From assembly GCF_003344765.1 (NCBI RefSeq), contig NZ_QPMH01000006.1, positions 184,557-248,556 of the forward strand: a stretch of DNA of 64,000 nucleotides, given 5' to 3'. The translations under genes and the position numbers were made by a program. This stretch comes from Ferruginivarius sediminum (GTDB taxonomy: Bacteria; Pseudomonadota; Alphaproteobacteria; Kiloniellales; Rhodovibrionaceae). The notes under the pieces were generated by a model. The model was not told the DNA's origin, did not search any database, and saw only the letters and a list, made by a program, of their open reading frames with translations. Of this stretch, positions 51,703 through 62,290 are shown in pieces (within the stretch, counting starts at the first letter, position 1; the number at the start of each line of letters is the position of its first letter).

Positions 51703-52626
51703 TCAAAGACCCAGTTCCCGATAGGTTTCCTTCGGCCAGCGGCGGTGCAGCCATAGCCATTGTCCGGGCTGCTCCCGGATCCACTGCTCAAGGATGGCGT
51801 TCGCCTGCGTCATCAGCGTGCCGATGCGTTCCGCGCGGCTTCCTTCCGTCGGGAGTTCCAGCGACGGCAGGACGGTCATGCGAAAGCGCGCCGGGCCGAT
51901 GCGCTCCAACCGGACCGGAAAGAAGTGGGCATCGAAGCGCACCGCCATCTGTGCCGCCGCCGGCGCGGTCATGGCGGTGTGCGCGAAAAACGGAACGGCG
52001 ATGCCGTCGCTCATGCGCTGGTCGATCAGCATCGCCACCAGTCCGTTCGCGCCCAGCGTGGCCAGCGCCGTTCGCGCGCCGTTGGTCCCTTTCGGCGCCA
52101 GTTGTCCGCCGTGGACACTCCGCCGGATGGTGAGGATCTGGCTGACGAGCGGGTTGTTGGGGTCTCGCACAATGCTAGCGGAACGCCGGGACCGTTCGGC
52201 GGCCACAAGGTGGAGTACTTCCCAGTTGGCGAAGTGGGCGGAAAAGGCGACGCCGGGCTTTTGCCCCGAAGTCGTCGCCCGCGCGTTTTCCAGACCGATG
52301 CACTCCACCCGGCCCTCCGCCGGATCGCCGATGGTGCGCAGATGTGCATACTCGGCAGCCGTGCGTCCCAGGTTATCCCACATCTCCCGGACGATGCGGG
52401 ACCGCTGTTCCGCCGAAAGCTCCGGCATCGCAAGGCGCAGGTTGCGCGTGGCACGGCGCGACAGGCGCAGGTGCGGCCCCACGTGCCGGCCCAGCCAGCC
52501 GCCGACGTTGGAGGCGGTCTCCACCGGCAGCAGCGCGAAGATGGCGAGCCACAGCCAGAATACGCCGGCCTCCAAAGGCCAGCGTACATAGCGCTTCATC
52601 AAGTCCTTCGGATCAGGCTGCGCCAT
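51703..52626 (-). CDS. lipid A biosynthesis acyltransferase (LpxL/HtrB family)
   Basis: The 307-residue protein has an N-terminal membrane helix and the acyltransferase motif H-F-A-N-W-E (HxxxxE), then D-Q-R-M-S-D-G-I-A-V-P-F-F. It adds a secondary acyl chain to Kdo-lipid A at the inner membrane. It overlaps lpxK by 14 bases and is the last gene of the lipid A operon. Choice among LpxL, LpxM and LpxP types is not possible by eye. Confidence 0.9.
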   Translation of the reverse strand: MAQPDPKDLMKRYVRWPLEAGVFWLWLAIFALLPVETASNVGGWLGRHVGPHLRLSRRATRNLRLAMPELSAEQRSRIVREMWDNLGRTAAEYAHLRTIGDPAEGRVECIGLENARATTSGQKPGVAFSAHFANWEVLHLVAAERSRRSASIVRDPNNPLVSQILTIRRSVHGGQLAPKGTNGARTALATLGANGLVAMLIDQRMSDGIAVPFFAHTAMTAPAAAQMAVRFDAHFFPVRLERIGPARFRMTVLPSLELPTEGSRAERIGTLMTQANAILEQWIREQPGQWLWLHRRWPKETYRELGL

Positions 52627-53599
52627 GGGCGAGTGTCGCCTCCAGCAAGCGGTCCACGGCGGCCGGGTCGTCCCACACCGCCGCGACGGGAAGCACGGAA
52701 ACCTGCCAGCGCGCCCACTCGGGCAGGCGCATGGCGTCCTTCTCCGTCGTCACGGGTGTCAGGTTTGCCGATTCGGCCCGGGCCAGAAGATCGCGCAACT
52801 GTTCACGTGTAAAGGCGTGGTGATCGGGGAATCCCCGCGACTCCACCACATCCGCACCAAGGCCCGCCAGGGTTCGGAAGAACTTTTCCGGGCGGCCGAT
52901 GCCCGCGAAGGCCAGCACGCGCTTACCGAAGAAGCTGGACGCCGCATCGTCGGGCACGATCAGTTTCGCCTTCAGCACCGGACGGCCGTCACCGACCAGG
53001 CCCGTGACGCCGGCCCTGTCGCGGCCCATGACGACGACCGCGTCGCTGCGGTCCAGGGCGCGCCACAGCGATTCGCGCAGCGGACCGGCTGGCAGGACGC
53101 GCCCGTTGCCGAAGCCGGCCGCGCCGTCCACTACCAGGAGGGCGAGGTTATTTGCCAGATGCGGATTCTGCAGGCCATCATCCATGACGATCACCTGCGC
53201 GCCCGCTTCCACCGCCTTCCGCGCGCCGGCGATCCGGTCCGGCGACACCCAGGTTGGCCCGGCGCGGGCCAGTAGCAGCGCCTCGTCCCCGACATCGACG
53301 GCGGTGTGCTTGGCCGGGTTGACGCGAACCGGCGACGCGGCGCGCCGCGCGCCGTAGCCGCGCGTCAGCAGATGCACGGCCAAGCCCTGCCCGGACAGCC
53401 GCCATGCCAGATCGATTGCAACCGGCGTCTTGCCCGTGCCGCCCACCGTCGCATTGCCGACGCAGATCACGGGAACGCCGACAGGCCGGGGCACCGTCAG
53501 TTGCCGTCGCAGGACGCCCGCCGCGTCGTAAAGGGCGCTCAGCGGCGACAGCAGCCTGGGGATAACGCCGTCGCGTGCCCAGAATTCGGGCGGACGCAT
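52613..53599 (-). CDS. lpxK: tetraacyldisaccharide 4'-kinase
   Basis: The 328-residue protein has the LpxK P-loop G-N-A-T-V-G-G-T-G-K-T-P near residue 55, G-Y-G-A-R after it, G-D-E-A-L-L-L-A near 98, and V-M-D-D-G-L-Q-N-P near 140. It phosphorylates the 4' position of the lipid A precursor. Its start touches the waaA stop by one base. Confidence 0.95.
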   Translation of the reverse strand: MRPPEFWARDGVIPRLLSPLSALYDAAGVLRRQLTVPRPVGVPVICVGNATVGGTGKTPVAIDLAWRLSGQGLAVHLLTRGYGARRAASPVRVNPAKHTAVDVGDEALLLARAGPTWVSPDRIAGARKAVEAGAQVIVMDDGLQNPHLANNLALLVVDGAAGFGNGRVLPAGPLRESLWRALDRSDAVVVMGRDRAGVTGLVGDGRPVLKAKLIVPDDAASSFFGKRVLAFAGIGRPEKFFRTLAGLGADVVESRGFPDHHAFTREQLRDLLARAESANLTPVTTEKDAMRLPEWARWQVSVLPVAAVWDDPAAVDRLLEATLAHGAA

Positions 53600-54888
53600 C
53601 AGGCGACCCTGGCCTGGCCGCGCAGCGGGGCAAGGAAGGGCTCCAACTCAGCCAGGACCTTGTCCAGCATGTCCGCCTGCGCGTCGGCGACCTGCTTCGC
53701 TGCCCCCGCCTGGTGCTCGCGCGTGTCGGGCTCGGCCAGCAGCCGGCCGAGGGCACGAGCCAGCCCGGCGGCATCGCGCACCTGCCAGCTACCGCCCGCC
53801 TCGGCCAGATCTTCCGCGACCTCGGAGAAGTTGCGCATGTCGGGGCCGTGCAGCACGGCACAGCCAAGCTGTGCCGGCTCGATCGGGTTGTGACCGCCCA
53901 ACTCGCCCATGGAGCCGCCGACGAAAGCGATCTCCGCCAGGCGGTAGAACAGACCCATCTCCCCCAGGGTGTCGGCGAGGTAGACGTCGCTCTCCGGCTG
54001 GATTGTCTCGCCGCGGCTGCGCCGCACCACCTTGAGGCCGCGCCCGCGCAACTCGCGCGCCACGCTGTCGCCGCGCTCGGGATGGCGGACGGCGACGATG
54101 GTCAGCAGCTCGGGGTGCGCTGCCTTCAGGCTCGCATGCACCTCGGCGGCGATGGCCTCCTCGCCGGGGTGGGTGCTGGCGGCGAGCCAGCGAGGCCTTG
54201 TGCCGAACTCCTCGCGAAGACGCGCCAGCTCGGCCTCGTCCGCCGCCAGTGGCTTCGCCGCGAACTTCAGGTTGCCCAGCGGTTTCGGGTTACGCGCGCC
54301 CAGCGCCGCCATCCGCTCCGCCTGCGTCGGGTTCTGCGCCAGGCAGAAGCGGAATTCGCCCATCAGCGGGCGGATCAGACCCGGCAGCCGCTGCCAGGTG
54401 CGGTAGGAGGAGTCCGACATGCGGGCGTTCAGAAGGCCGGTGGGAATGCCGCGCGCCTGCGTTAGCGACAGCATCGCCGGCCAAAGCTCGGACTCGACGT
54501 AAAGGGCCAGATCGGGCTGCCACGTATCGAGGAACCGTGCGACCCAGCGCGGAGAGTCCGCCGGGTTGAACTGGTGCAGGACGCCTTCCGGCAGGCGGCC
54601 GGCGAGAATGTGGGCGGAGGTCGCCGTTCCTGTGGTCACCATGATGTTAAGGTCGGGGTCCCGCTGGCGGAGGGCGTCGATAAGCGGCAGCAAGGAAAGC
54701 GACTCTCCCACGCTGGCCCCGTGCATCCAGACGAGCGGACCCGCCGGTCTTGCAATGGAGGTATGGCCGAAACGTTCGCCCAGGCGCTCTGCATCCTCCT
54801 TGCCCTGGCGGACGCGACGCTTCAGCCACCAGCGCAAAGCCGGGCTGCCCAGGGTGGTGGCCGCGCGATAGACCGGCAGCATGTTCAT
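53599..54888 (-). CDS. waaA: 3-deoxy-D-manno-octulosonic acid transferase
   Basis: The 429-residue protein shows the WaaA landmarks: R-F-G-H near 40, W-M-H-G-A-S-V-G-E-S near 55, a T-T-G-T-A-T-S-A strand, Y-V-E-S-E-L-W-P near 130, N-A-R-M-S-D-S-S, and G-G-S-M-G-E-L-G-G-H-N-P-I-E-P near 320. It transfers Kdo to lipid IVA. It lies between the DUF374 acyltransferase and lpxK. Confidence 0.95.
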   Translation of the reverse strand: MNMLPVYRAATTLGSPALRWWLKRRVRQGKEDAERLGERFGHTSIARPAGPLVWMHGASVGESLSLLPLIDALRQRDPDLNIMVTTGTATSAHILAGRLPEGVLHQFNPADSPRWVARFLDTWQPDLALYVESELWPAMLSLTQARGIPTGLLNARMSDSSYRTWQRLPGLIRPLMGEFRFCLAQNPTQAERMAALGARNPKPLGNLKFAAKPLAADEAELARLREEFGTRPRWLAASTHPGEEAIAAEVHASLKAAHPELLTIVAVRHPERGDSVARELRGRGLKVVRRSRGETIQPESDVYLADTLGEMGLFYRLAEIAFVGGSMGELGGHNPIEPAQLGCAVLHGPDMRNFSEVAEDLAEAGGSWQVRDAAGLARALGRLLAEPDTREHQAGAAKQVADAQADMLDKVLAELEPFLAPLRGQARVA

Positions 54889-54892
54889 TTCC

Positions 54893-55654
54893 TCAAGCGC
54901 TCCGCGCGGCCGGCGCCGTGGGGCTGTCCGTCGCCGGCGTGTCGGTCTCGGGCATGGCCTGCGGTGCGGGTTCGACGACTGGTACGCCGCAACGCCGGTC
55001 CAGTTCGCCCGTCAGGCCATTGAGCGCGTCCTCCAGCGCTTGCCTCGCGCGCTCCAGCGTGTCGGCATCGGCATCGCGCGGAACGCGGATCGGTTCGCCA
55101 CAGCGGATGATGCCGCGTCCGAACGGCAGCGCCAACTGGAAGCGGTCCCAGGAATTCAGGATCCGCCGCCGCGACATGGCGACGGATGCGGGAACGACCG
55201 GGGCGCCAGTCAACTGAGCCAGCTTGATCGTGCCGGCCTTGGCCCGCATGCGGGGGCCGCGCGGGCCGTCCGGCGTGATGGCGACCCAGTCGCCGGCGTC
55301 CAGGCAGCGCTTCATGGCGCGAAGTGCGTTGAGCCCCCCGGTCTTGCTGTCGGCGTCAACGGTCGAAAATCCCAGGTGACCTATCGTGCGGGCAATAAGG
55401 GCACCGTCGCGGTGGCGGGAGATCATCATGTGAATCCGTGGCTGCTCTGCCTTCCAGCCAAGATGCGACATCAATAATCGTCCATGCCAGAAGGCACCGA
55501 TTGCGGCCTCCCCCTCCTCGACCAGCCGGTCAACGGGTCCGGTCTCGATCTGCCACCGAGTGGTCCATGCGACCAGCCGCACGTAGAAGGCGGCCAGATG
55601 CGACAACAATCTCTGGCCCATGTCGCTTTTCAGGATTCGTTTGGAAAGCCGCAT
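54893..55654 (-). CDS. DUF374 lysophospholipid acyltransferase family protein
   Basis: The ATG at 55654 gives 253 residues; the longer frame overlaps msbA. It has F-W-H-G-R-L-L near residue 55, S-R-H-R-D-G, T-P-D-G-P-R-G-P and K-A-G-T-I-K-L-A, all DUF374 marks. In alphaproteobacteria this family is regularly found with msbA, waaA and lpxK and is thought to acylate lipid A. Its last 30 residues are Pro/Ala/Thr rich. It lies four bases before waaA. Confidence 0.85.
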   Translation of the reverse strand: MRLSKRILKSDMGQRLLSHLAAFYVRLVAWTTRWQIETGPVDRLVEEGEAAIGAFWHGRLLMSHLGWKAEQPRIHMMISRHRDGALIARTIGHLGFSTVDADSKTGGLNALRAMKRCLDAGDWVAITPDGPRGPRMRAKAGTIKLAQLTGAPVVPASVAMSRRRILNSWDRFQLALPFGRGIIRCGEPIRVPRDADADTLERARQALEDALNGLTGELDRRCGVPVVEPAPQAMPETDTPATDSPTAPAARSA

Positions 55655-55664
55655 GGTTCGACCG

Positions 55665-57539
55665 TCAGGCTTGGGCGCGCAGGTCCGCGGCTTCGCGCTC
55701 GCCCTCGTCGGCGAACTGCATCGCGTAGAGCCGCGCATACGCGCCGCCGCGTGCCAGCAGCTCGGCATGGCTGCCCTGTTCCACCACGCGGCCCTTGTCC
55801 ATTACGTAGATGACCTCAGCATCCATCACCGTCGAAAGGCGGTGCGCGATGACGATGGCCGTGCGCCCCTTCATCAGCGTGCCCAGTGCTCGCTGGACCT
55901 TCCGCTCCGATTCGGTGTCCAGTGCCGAGGTGGCCTCGTCCAGCAGCAGGATCGGCGCGTCCCTCAACATGGCGCGCGCAATGGCGATGCGCTGGCGCTG
56001 CCCGCCTGACAGACGCGTACCGCGCGGCCCGACAAGCGTATCGTAACCCTCCGGTAACGCGGCGATGAAGTCGTCCGCGCCGGCGGCCCTGGCCGCGCTT
56101 TCGATGTCGGCGCTGCTGGCGTCGGGGCGGCCGTAGGCGATGTTGGCGCGCACGGTGTCGTCGAACAACATCACTTCCTGGCTGACCAGGGCGAGGCTGT
56201 CGCGCAGGCTATGCAGAGTGACGTCGCGCACGTCCTGTCCGTCAATGGTGACAGCCCCGCCCGTGACGTCGAAGAAGCGGGGAATCAGGTTCAGCACGGT
56301 GGACTTGCCGGCCCCGGACGCCCCCACCAGGGCACAGGTCTTGCCCGCTGGCGCCGCCAGCGTCACGTCGTGCAGCGCCTTTTCCTCGTCCTCGCCGTTA
56401 TAGGTGAAGCTGACATTTTCCAGCCGGACCTCGCCTTGGGTGACCTTAAGCTCCGCCGCATCCGGTTTCTCCGTCAGGCGCGGCGGGCGGTCGATCAGGG
56501 CAAACACGCGCTGGGCGGCGGCGAGGCCCTCTTGCAGGTTCGCGTTCAGCTTGGCCAGGCGCTTCAACGGCTCGTAGGCCAGCAGCAGCGCGGTGATGAA
56601 GGCGAAGAACGTGCCAGGGTCGCGGTTGCCCGCAATGACCTGGCTGCCGCCATAGCCGATGACCCCCACCACGGCCAGCCCGCCCAACACTTCCATGATG
56701 GGATGCAGGGCATTGCGCGTGCGCGATCCCTTCAGCATCAAGGCGAACACGCCGTCGATGGCCTCCTCGGCCCGCGCGGCCTCGTGTCGCTCCATATTAT
56801 AGGCCTTGACGTGGCGCGCGCCCTGGAACGTCTCGTCCAGCAGGGTCGTCAGGCGACCCATTTCCTCCTGGGTGTTGCCGGAAACCTTGCGCATACGCTT
56901 GCCGATGCGCTGGATCGGCAGGATCGCTGTCGGGAAAGCCAGGAACGCGATCGCGGCCAGGATCCAGTCCTCGTAGAACATCACGCCGACCAGCGCCGCC
57001 AGTGTCAGCGTGTCCTTCCCCAGGCCCGTCAGCGTGTTGGACACCGCGTTGCGCAGCATCTGCACGTCATGGATGAAGCGCGAGACCAGCTTGCCGGGCG
57101 AGGTTTCGTTGAAGAACGCAAGCTCGGTATCCATCAGCTTGCGGTACATGTCGCGCTGCATATCCGCGACGATGCGGAAACCGACATGGCTCATCAGAAC
57201 CGCCTGCCCATAGGTGGCCACACCCTTGGCGGTGAATACGACAAGCGCGCCCAGCGCGATGGGCAACAGCATTTCCTCGCGCTTGTTCACGAAGATGTCG
57301 TTGATGATCGGCTTCATAAGCTGGGTGAAGGCGGCCGTGCTTGCCGCCACCACGGCCATGCACAGCAGCGCGGCGGCGATGCGCCACAGGTGCGGACGCA
57401 CGTAGGTTGCCAGCAGCCGCCGCACCAGCGACAGGCTGCGCTCGTCCAGCGGCAATGATTTGGTCTTCGACTTCGACAAGGGCCCGGATTCACGCGCGTT
57501 TTCAGTTGGTGGCGCGACGATAGCACGGGGCGGGTGCAC
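55665..57539 (-). CDS. MsbA-type lipid ABC exporter (fused membrane and ATPase domains)
   Basis: Membrane domain of six helices (about 40-340) then an ATPase domain with Walker A G-A-S-G-A-G-K-S-T, signature L-S-G-G-Q-R-Q-R, Walker B I-L-L-L-D-E-A-T-S-A-L-D and the H-loop I-A-H-R-L-S-T. Size (up to 624 residues) and the lipid A neighbours point to lipid A flipping. The start is unsure: GTG at 57539 or a TTG near 57479. Confidence 0.88.
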   Translation of the reverse strand: MHPPRAIVAPPTENARESGPLSKSKTKSLPLDERSLSLVRRLLATYVRPHLWRIAAALLCMAVVAASTAAFTQLMKPIINDIFVNKREEMLLPIALGALVVFTAKGVATYGQAVLMSHVGFRIVADMQRDMYRKLMDTELAFFNETSPGKLVSRFIHDVQMLRNAVSNTLTGLGKDTLTLAALVGVMFYEDWILAAIAFLAFPTAILPIQRIGKRMRKVSGNTQEEMGRLTTLLDETFQGARHVKAYNMERHEAARAEEAIDGVFALMLKGSRTRNALHPIMEVLGGLAVVGVIGYGGSQVIAGNRDPGTFFAFITALLLAYEPLKRLAKLNANLQEGLAAAQRVFALIDRPPRLTEKPDAAELKVTQGEVRLENVSFTYNGEDEEKALHDVTLAAPAGKTCALVGASGAGKSTVLNLIPRFFDVTGGAVTIDGQDVRDVTLHSLRDSLALVSQEVMLFDDTVRANIAYGRPDASSADIESAARAAGADDFIAALPEGYDTLVGPRGTRLSGGQRQRIAIARAMLRDAPILLLDEATSALDTESERKVQRALGTLMKGRTAIVIAHRLSTVMDAEVIYVMDKGRVVEQGSHAELLARGGAYARLYAMQFADEGEREAADLRAQA

Positions 57540-57699
57540 TGGCCACGCGCGGCATCAGCGAATTACAGCACTATTCGGCAGCGACCAAGCCTCATCCGCG
57601 ATATTGTCCGGGCGTCCGGGTTCGATCCATCCTGACACGCAGAGCCGCCGGGCTGTGCCGCGTCAAGGGACCCGGTCCGGCAAGAGTGGGGAGAGGTGC

Positions 57700-58038
57700 A
57701 TGATCTGCATGCTGGAAGAGATCGACGCGCGCGTGTTGCTGCGGCGCGGTGGGACGCCATCCTCGGCGCGCTTGCAGGCGGTGGAGGTGTGCTTGCGCCG
57801 TCCCGTTGGCGAACTGCGCCTCGATGTGTCGCCAAACACTGCGCCCTGCGTGGGCGATCTCGACGTGCCCGCCACCGTGGGGTGGCTGCAATCGGTCGTC
57901 CGGGACACACTGGCCGCGCACGGCATCCCCGCCGAGGAGGAAACGCTTCGTCTCAACATTTCCGCGGTCCTGGAAGGGCGGGAAACCGCGGCTGGATGGT
58001 TCGTGCTGGGCGATGGGAACGGCGGCGGCTTCGCCTGA
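57700..58038 (+). CDS. hypothetical protein, 112 residues
   Basis: An ATG at 57700 behind GGGGAGAGG opens a 112-codon frame. The product looks like a soluble mixed alpha/beta protein with a W-L-Q-S-V-V-R-D-T-L helix and a Gly/Asp-rich end (L-G-D-G-N-G-G-G). No family is recognised. It lies between msbA and the formaldehyde genes, 115 bases before the latter. Confidence 0.5.
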   Translation: MICMLEEIDARVLLRRGGTPSSARLQAVEVCLRRPVGELRLDVSPNTAPCVGDLDVPATVGWLQSVVRDTLAAHGIPAEEETLRLNISAVLEGRETAAGWFVLGDGNGGGFA

Positions 58039-58153
58039 GCGGCGCCTACCCCTCCGGGTGGCATGAAAACCGCAGTTGACAAGGGCGCGCGGCGCTCCAG
58101 ACTGGCCGCCGATTCAACATCGCCGACAGGTCGATTCCGGGGAGGATAACATC

Positions 58154-59263
<1,110 letters not shown>

Positions 59264-59278
59264 GGGGCGGTGGCACGC

Positions 59279-60127
59279 ATGACGACACTTGAGACCGTCA
59301 GCGAGCAGCGCTGCTTCGACGGCGTCCAGGGGTTCTACAAGCACCCGTCCACGGCGTGCGGCGGCGAGATGACCTTTGCGGTCTATCGGCCGCCGCAGGC
59401 GCTCTCGGGCGCGCGCCGGCCGGTGGTCACCTGGCTGGCCGGGCTTACCTGCACGCCGGAGACCTTCACCATCAAGGCCGGCGCCCAGCGGGTGGCCGCC
59501 CAGCTTGGCCTGATCCTGGTGATGCCGGACACCAGCCCGCGCGGCGCCGGCATTGCGGGCGAGGACGATTCCTATGACTTCGGCAGCGCGGCGGGTTTTT
59601 ACCTGGATGCCACGCAGGAGCCGTGGTCGCGAAACTACAACATGGAGACCTACGTCACGCGGGAGCTTGCGGAGATCGTCGCCGCGAACTTCCCCATCGA
59701 CGCGGAGGCGCAGGGCATCTTCGGTCATTCCATGGGCGGGCACGGCGCCTTGACCCTCCACCTGCGCCACCCGGAGCGCTACCGCTCCGTCTCCGCATTC
59801 GCGCCGGTGTCGGCACCGATGCAGTGCCCGTGGGGTCAGAAGGCGTTCAGAAACTATCTGGGCGAGGACAGGGACGCCTGGCGCCAGCACGACGCGAGCG
59901 AGTTGGTGCGCGCGCGGCCCAGCGATGCCAGGATGCTGATCGACCAGGGCCGCCAGGACCAGTTCCTGGAAGAGCAGCTCAAGCCCGAAATCTTCGAAGC
60001 CGCGTGCAAGGAAGCCGGGCAGCCTTACGAGTTGCGCATGCACGACGGCTACGACCACTCCTACTACTTCGTGCAGACCTTCATCGAGGATCACCTGCGC
60101 CATCACGCCGCGGCACTCGGCGCCTGA
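59279..60127 (+). CDS. S-formylglutathione hydrolase
   Basis: The ATG at 59279 gives 282 residues of the esterase D family: W-L-A-G-L-T-C-T near 50, the nucleophile G-H-S-M-G-G-H-G, D-Q-G-R-Q-D-Q-F and H-D-G-Y-D-H-S-Y-Y-F with the catalytic His. It releases formate and glutathione and completes the pathway begun by the upstream dehydrogenase, 15 bases away. Confidence 0.95.
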   Translation: MTTLETVSEQRCFDGVQGFYKHPSTACGGEMTFAVYRPPQALSGARRPVVTWLAGLTCTPETFTIKAGAQRVAAQLGLILVMPDTSPRGAGIAGEDDSYDFGSAAGFYLDATQEPWSRNYNMETYVTRELAEIVAANFPIDAEAQGIFGHSMGGHGALTLHLRHPERYRSVSAFAPVSAPMQCPWGQKAFRNYLGEDRDAWRQHDASELVRARPSDARMLIDQGRQDQFLEEQLKPEIFEAACKEAGQPYELRMHDGYDHSYYFVQTFIEDHLRHHAAALGA

Positions 60128-60160
60128 CGACTGGGCGGCGAAGCAGGCTTCCGACATACC

Positions 60161-60185
60161 AAGGCCCCGCGTCTCGCGGGGCCTT
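60161..60185 (+). terminator. perfect hairpin after the formylglutathione hydrolase gene
   Basis: AAGGCCCCGCG (60161-60171) pairs perfectly with CGCGGGGCCTT (60175-60185) around TCT. There is no long T run, but position and stability suit a terminator, possibly for both strands. Confidence 0.6.
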
Positions 60186-60236
60186 GAGGCTGCGGCTCGC
60201 TATAGCGCGTAGCGTCGTTTTTCCTGTCGGCGCGGC

Positions 60237-60425
60237 TTATTCCGCACGCGGCTGCATTTGTAGAAGCGCGTTACTGGCAACCATGATCCGGAGCCAGTCC
60301 TTGCGCCGTTCCGTGCGGCCCTGCTCCAGCAGGGCCTTGGCCTTGCGGGAGGCCAGGGTCGGGGCCTGCTCCCCGTACCGCTTGTTGAGGCGCTCGGCTG
60401 CGCTCCAGACACGTTCGCGATCCAT
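60237..60425 (-). CDS. small conserved-looking protein, 62 residues
   Basis: An ATG at 60425 with a strong AAGGGAGGA site opens a 62-codon frame. The product appears all-helical: R-E-R-V-W-S-A-A-E-R-L, A-S-R-K-A-K-A-L-L, and R-R-K-D-W-L-R-I-M-V-A-S-N-A-L. It resembles small alphaproteobacterial proteins of the DUF6961 kind in layout, but this match is from memory and weak. Function unknown. Confidence 0.55.
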   Translation of the reverse strand: MDRERVWSAAERLNKRYGEQAPTLASRKAKALLEQGRTERRKDWLRIMVASNALLQMQPRAE

Positions 60426-60744
60426 GAGGTTCCTCCCTTATCGAGACGCGTGGCTCCGCCTCGATTGCGTGGTCAATACCGCGTGATCCGAGGTTGTCGT
60501 GGTTGGTCGCTTCGGGCTGTCCGTCGGCTGCAGCCCACCCGGCAAGGGGTGGCTACGGCAACTTTTGGATGGCGTTGGGCGACGCCAGATGCCCTTCGCT
60601 TGCGACGTCGGGAGTATGGCGCGGCGGCGCCGGGCGCGCCTTGCTTTGCATCAACTTTCGGATGCACAAATTTAATTGATTTATCCGATTTGGATCATTC
60701 GGGGGAGGAACGTACCGCCGTCTGCCACGTCGGGTCGGTCGGTG
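60426..60744. other. intergenic stretch without a supported gene
   Basis: This 319-base gap has a GC-rich left half and an AT-rich stretch near 60650-60700 that could hold the minus-strand promoter of the small gene at 60425. A plus-strand frame runs through it but its composition is unlike a protein. Nothing else is seen. Confidence 0.4.
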
Positions 60745-61206
60745 TCATGCCCTGACCCGGCTATCGGCGAAGCCCATGACACCCAGGATCATGTCGACGT
60801 GCCGGCCGTCGCGGGCGAGCGGCAGGATCAGCCGCTCATAGGCCACGTATTCCTTGCCGGGGGCCAGAAGGTGGCTTGCCTCCAGGAATGGCCTGCCCGA
60901 GTTGGCCACGCGCGCGAAAGCCTGCCGCTGCTCGCGAAGGGCGTGGGCGTGATAGGCTTCCTCGAACGTTTTTCCGGTGACGTCGCGTCCACAGCGTTCG
61001 ACGATGCCGGTGCCGACCAGCCGGAAGCGGAAACGGACATCCTCGCCATCGCGGATCACGTCCGACAGGCTGATCCAAGGCAGCATCTCGGGAATCTCGA
61101 CGGGATCGATATCCCGGCGTCCGGGCAGACGGCCCTCCGCCGCCTTGCTGCGCCAATAGGCATAGGCCGCGCGATGCAGCGAATGATGGAGACGGTCTTC
61201 AAGCAT
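60745..61206 (-). CDS. PAS-domain protein (PAS_5/DUF1488-like stand-alone sensor)
   Basis: The ATG at 61206 gives 153 residues, the usual size for stand-alone PAS_5 proteins of alphaproteobacteria. Motifs: Y-A-Y-W-R-S-K near 18, G-R-L-P-G-R-R-D-I-D-P-V-E-I-P-E-M-L-P, F-R-F-R-L-V-G-T and Y-E-R-L-I-L-P-L-A. No output domain is attached. Ligand and partner unknown. A GTG frame to 61293 is possible. Confidence 0.8.
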   Translation of the reverse strand: MLEDRLHHSLHRAAYAYWRSKAAEGRLPGRRDIDPVEIPEMLPWISLSDVIRDGEDVRFRFRLVGTGIVERCGRDVTGKTFEEAYHAHALREQRQAFARVANSGRPFLEASHLLAPGKEYVAYERLILPLARDGRHVDMILGVMGFADSRVRA

Positions 61207-61484
61207 CCCGGATAAGGCGTTCTGTTGCCTGTTTCTTGATTTCCCCGGCGCCGCCCCCAAACGGCGTTCAGGCCGGGGCCACGCGGTCGACACATCGCAT
61301 TGCGTGCAATCGGCCTTTTGTCATCTAATAGGCAGAGTCTACATCGGATTGATCCGCGTCAAGGCCCGGCCGCCTTTCACGGGCCATCGTCGGCCCGATT
61401 GCCGGTGATGCCGCACCGCGAAGCCTCGATCCGGGCGGGTGCGCAGGCATACCGGGGAACGCTTGCGCAAAACCAAAGGAAAGG

Positions 61485-62081
61485 ATGCTGGCGATGGCCC
61501 AAGGGGGATCGGACAACGGCGTTCGCGAGGCGGTGGGCGTGTTCCATGATGTGCAGAGCCTACAGGCGGCCATCGACGAACTGCTGACCGCCGGCTTCAA
61601 CCAGGCGCACCTCAGCCTGATGGCCGGCAAGGACACGGTGGAGGAAAAGCTGGGCCATGCCTTCACCAAGGTGGCGGAGCTTGAGGATGACGCCGCCGTG
61701 CCCCGGGTCGCCTACATCTCCACCGAATCCATCGGCGATGCCGAGGGCGGGCTGATCGGCGGCTTGATGTACGTCGGCGCGATAGCAGCCGCGGGCGGCA
61801 TCGTCGCCTCCGGCGGCACCATGGCCGGGGCGATTGTCGCCGCCGTCCTGGCCGGCGGCGCGGGCGGGCTGATCGGCTCGGCCCTCGACCGCCTGATCGA
61901 GGCCCACCACGCCCACTATCTGCAGGAGCAGCTCGACAGCGGCGGCATCCTGCTGTGGGTGCGTACGGTCGACGAGGCGCACGAAGCCCGCGCCACCGAG
62001 ATACTCAAGGAGCACTCCGCCGGCGATGTCCACGTGCACGGCGTGCCGCGTCCCAAGTCGGTGGTCAGCGGCGCGGCCTAA
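61485..62081 (+). CDS. membrane-associated stress-type protein with glycine-rich helices
   Basis: The 198-residue protein has a soluble N-domain (V-F-H-D-V-Q-S-L-Q-A-A-I-D-E-L, as in the general stress 17M fold), a central stretch of small residues (G-G-L-I-G-G-L, A-G-A-I-V-A-A-V-L-A-G-G-A-G-G-L-I-G) like a glycine zipper, and a C-domain with another half-repeat. Start is 61485 or 61494. Likely a stress-response membrane protein; no enzyme motif seen. Confidence 0.65.
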   Translation: MLAMAQGGSDNGVREAVGVFHDVQSLQAAIDELLTAGFNQAHLSLMAGKDTVEEKLGHAFTKVAELEDDAAVPRVAYISTESIGDAEGGLIGGLMYVGAIAAAGGIVASGGTMAGAIVAAVLAGGAGGLIGSALDRLIEAHHAHYLQEQLDSGGILLWVRTVDEAHEARATEILKEHSAGDVHVHGVPRPKSVVSGAA

Positions 62082-62290
62082 TCAGGACGTGGTCGTCCCG
62101 AAGGGACCAAAGGAGTCCCAGACATAATCCGTCACCATAGTGCAGCAATTTTCCAAATAGGATGTCACGCTCCCAACGTACCTTGCTGCTCGCACCGAAC
62201 AGCGCATATCACTCTCCGTCCGCAAAGAAAGAGCGGAACGGTGCCACGCGCGGAGGGTGAGCAAACCTGCAGTCAATCAGGAGCAGCAAA

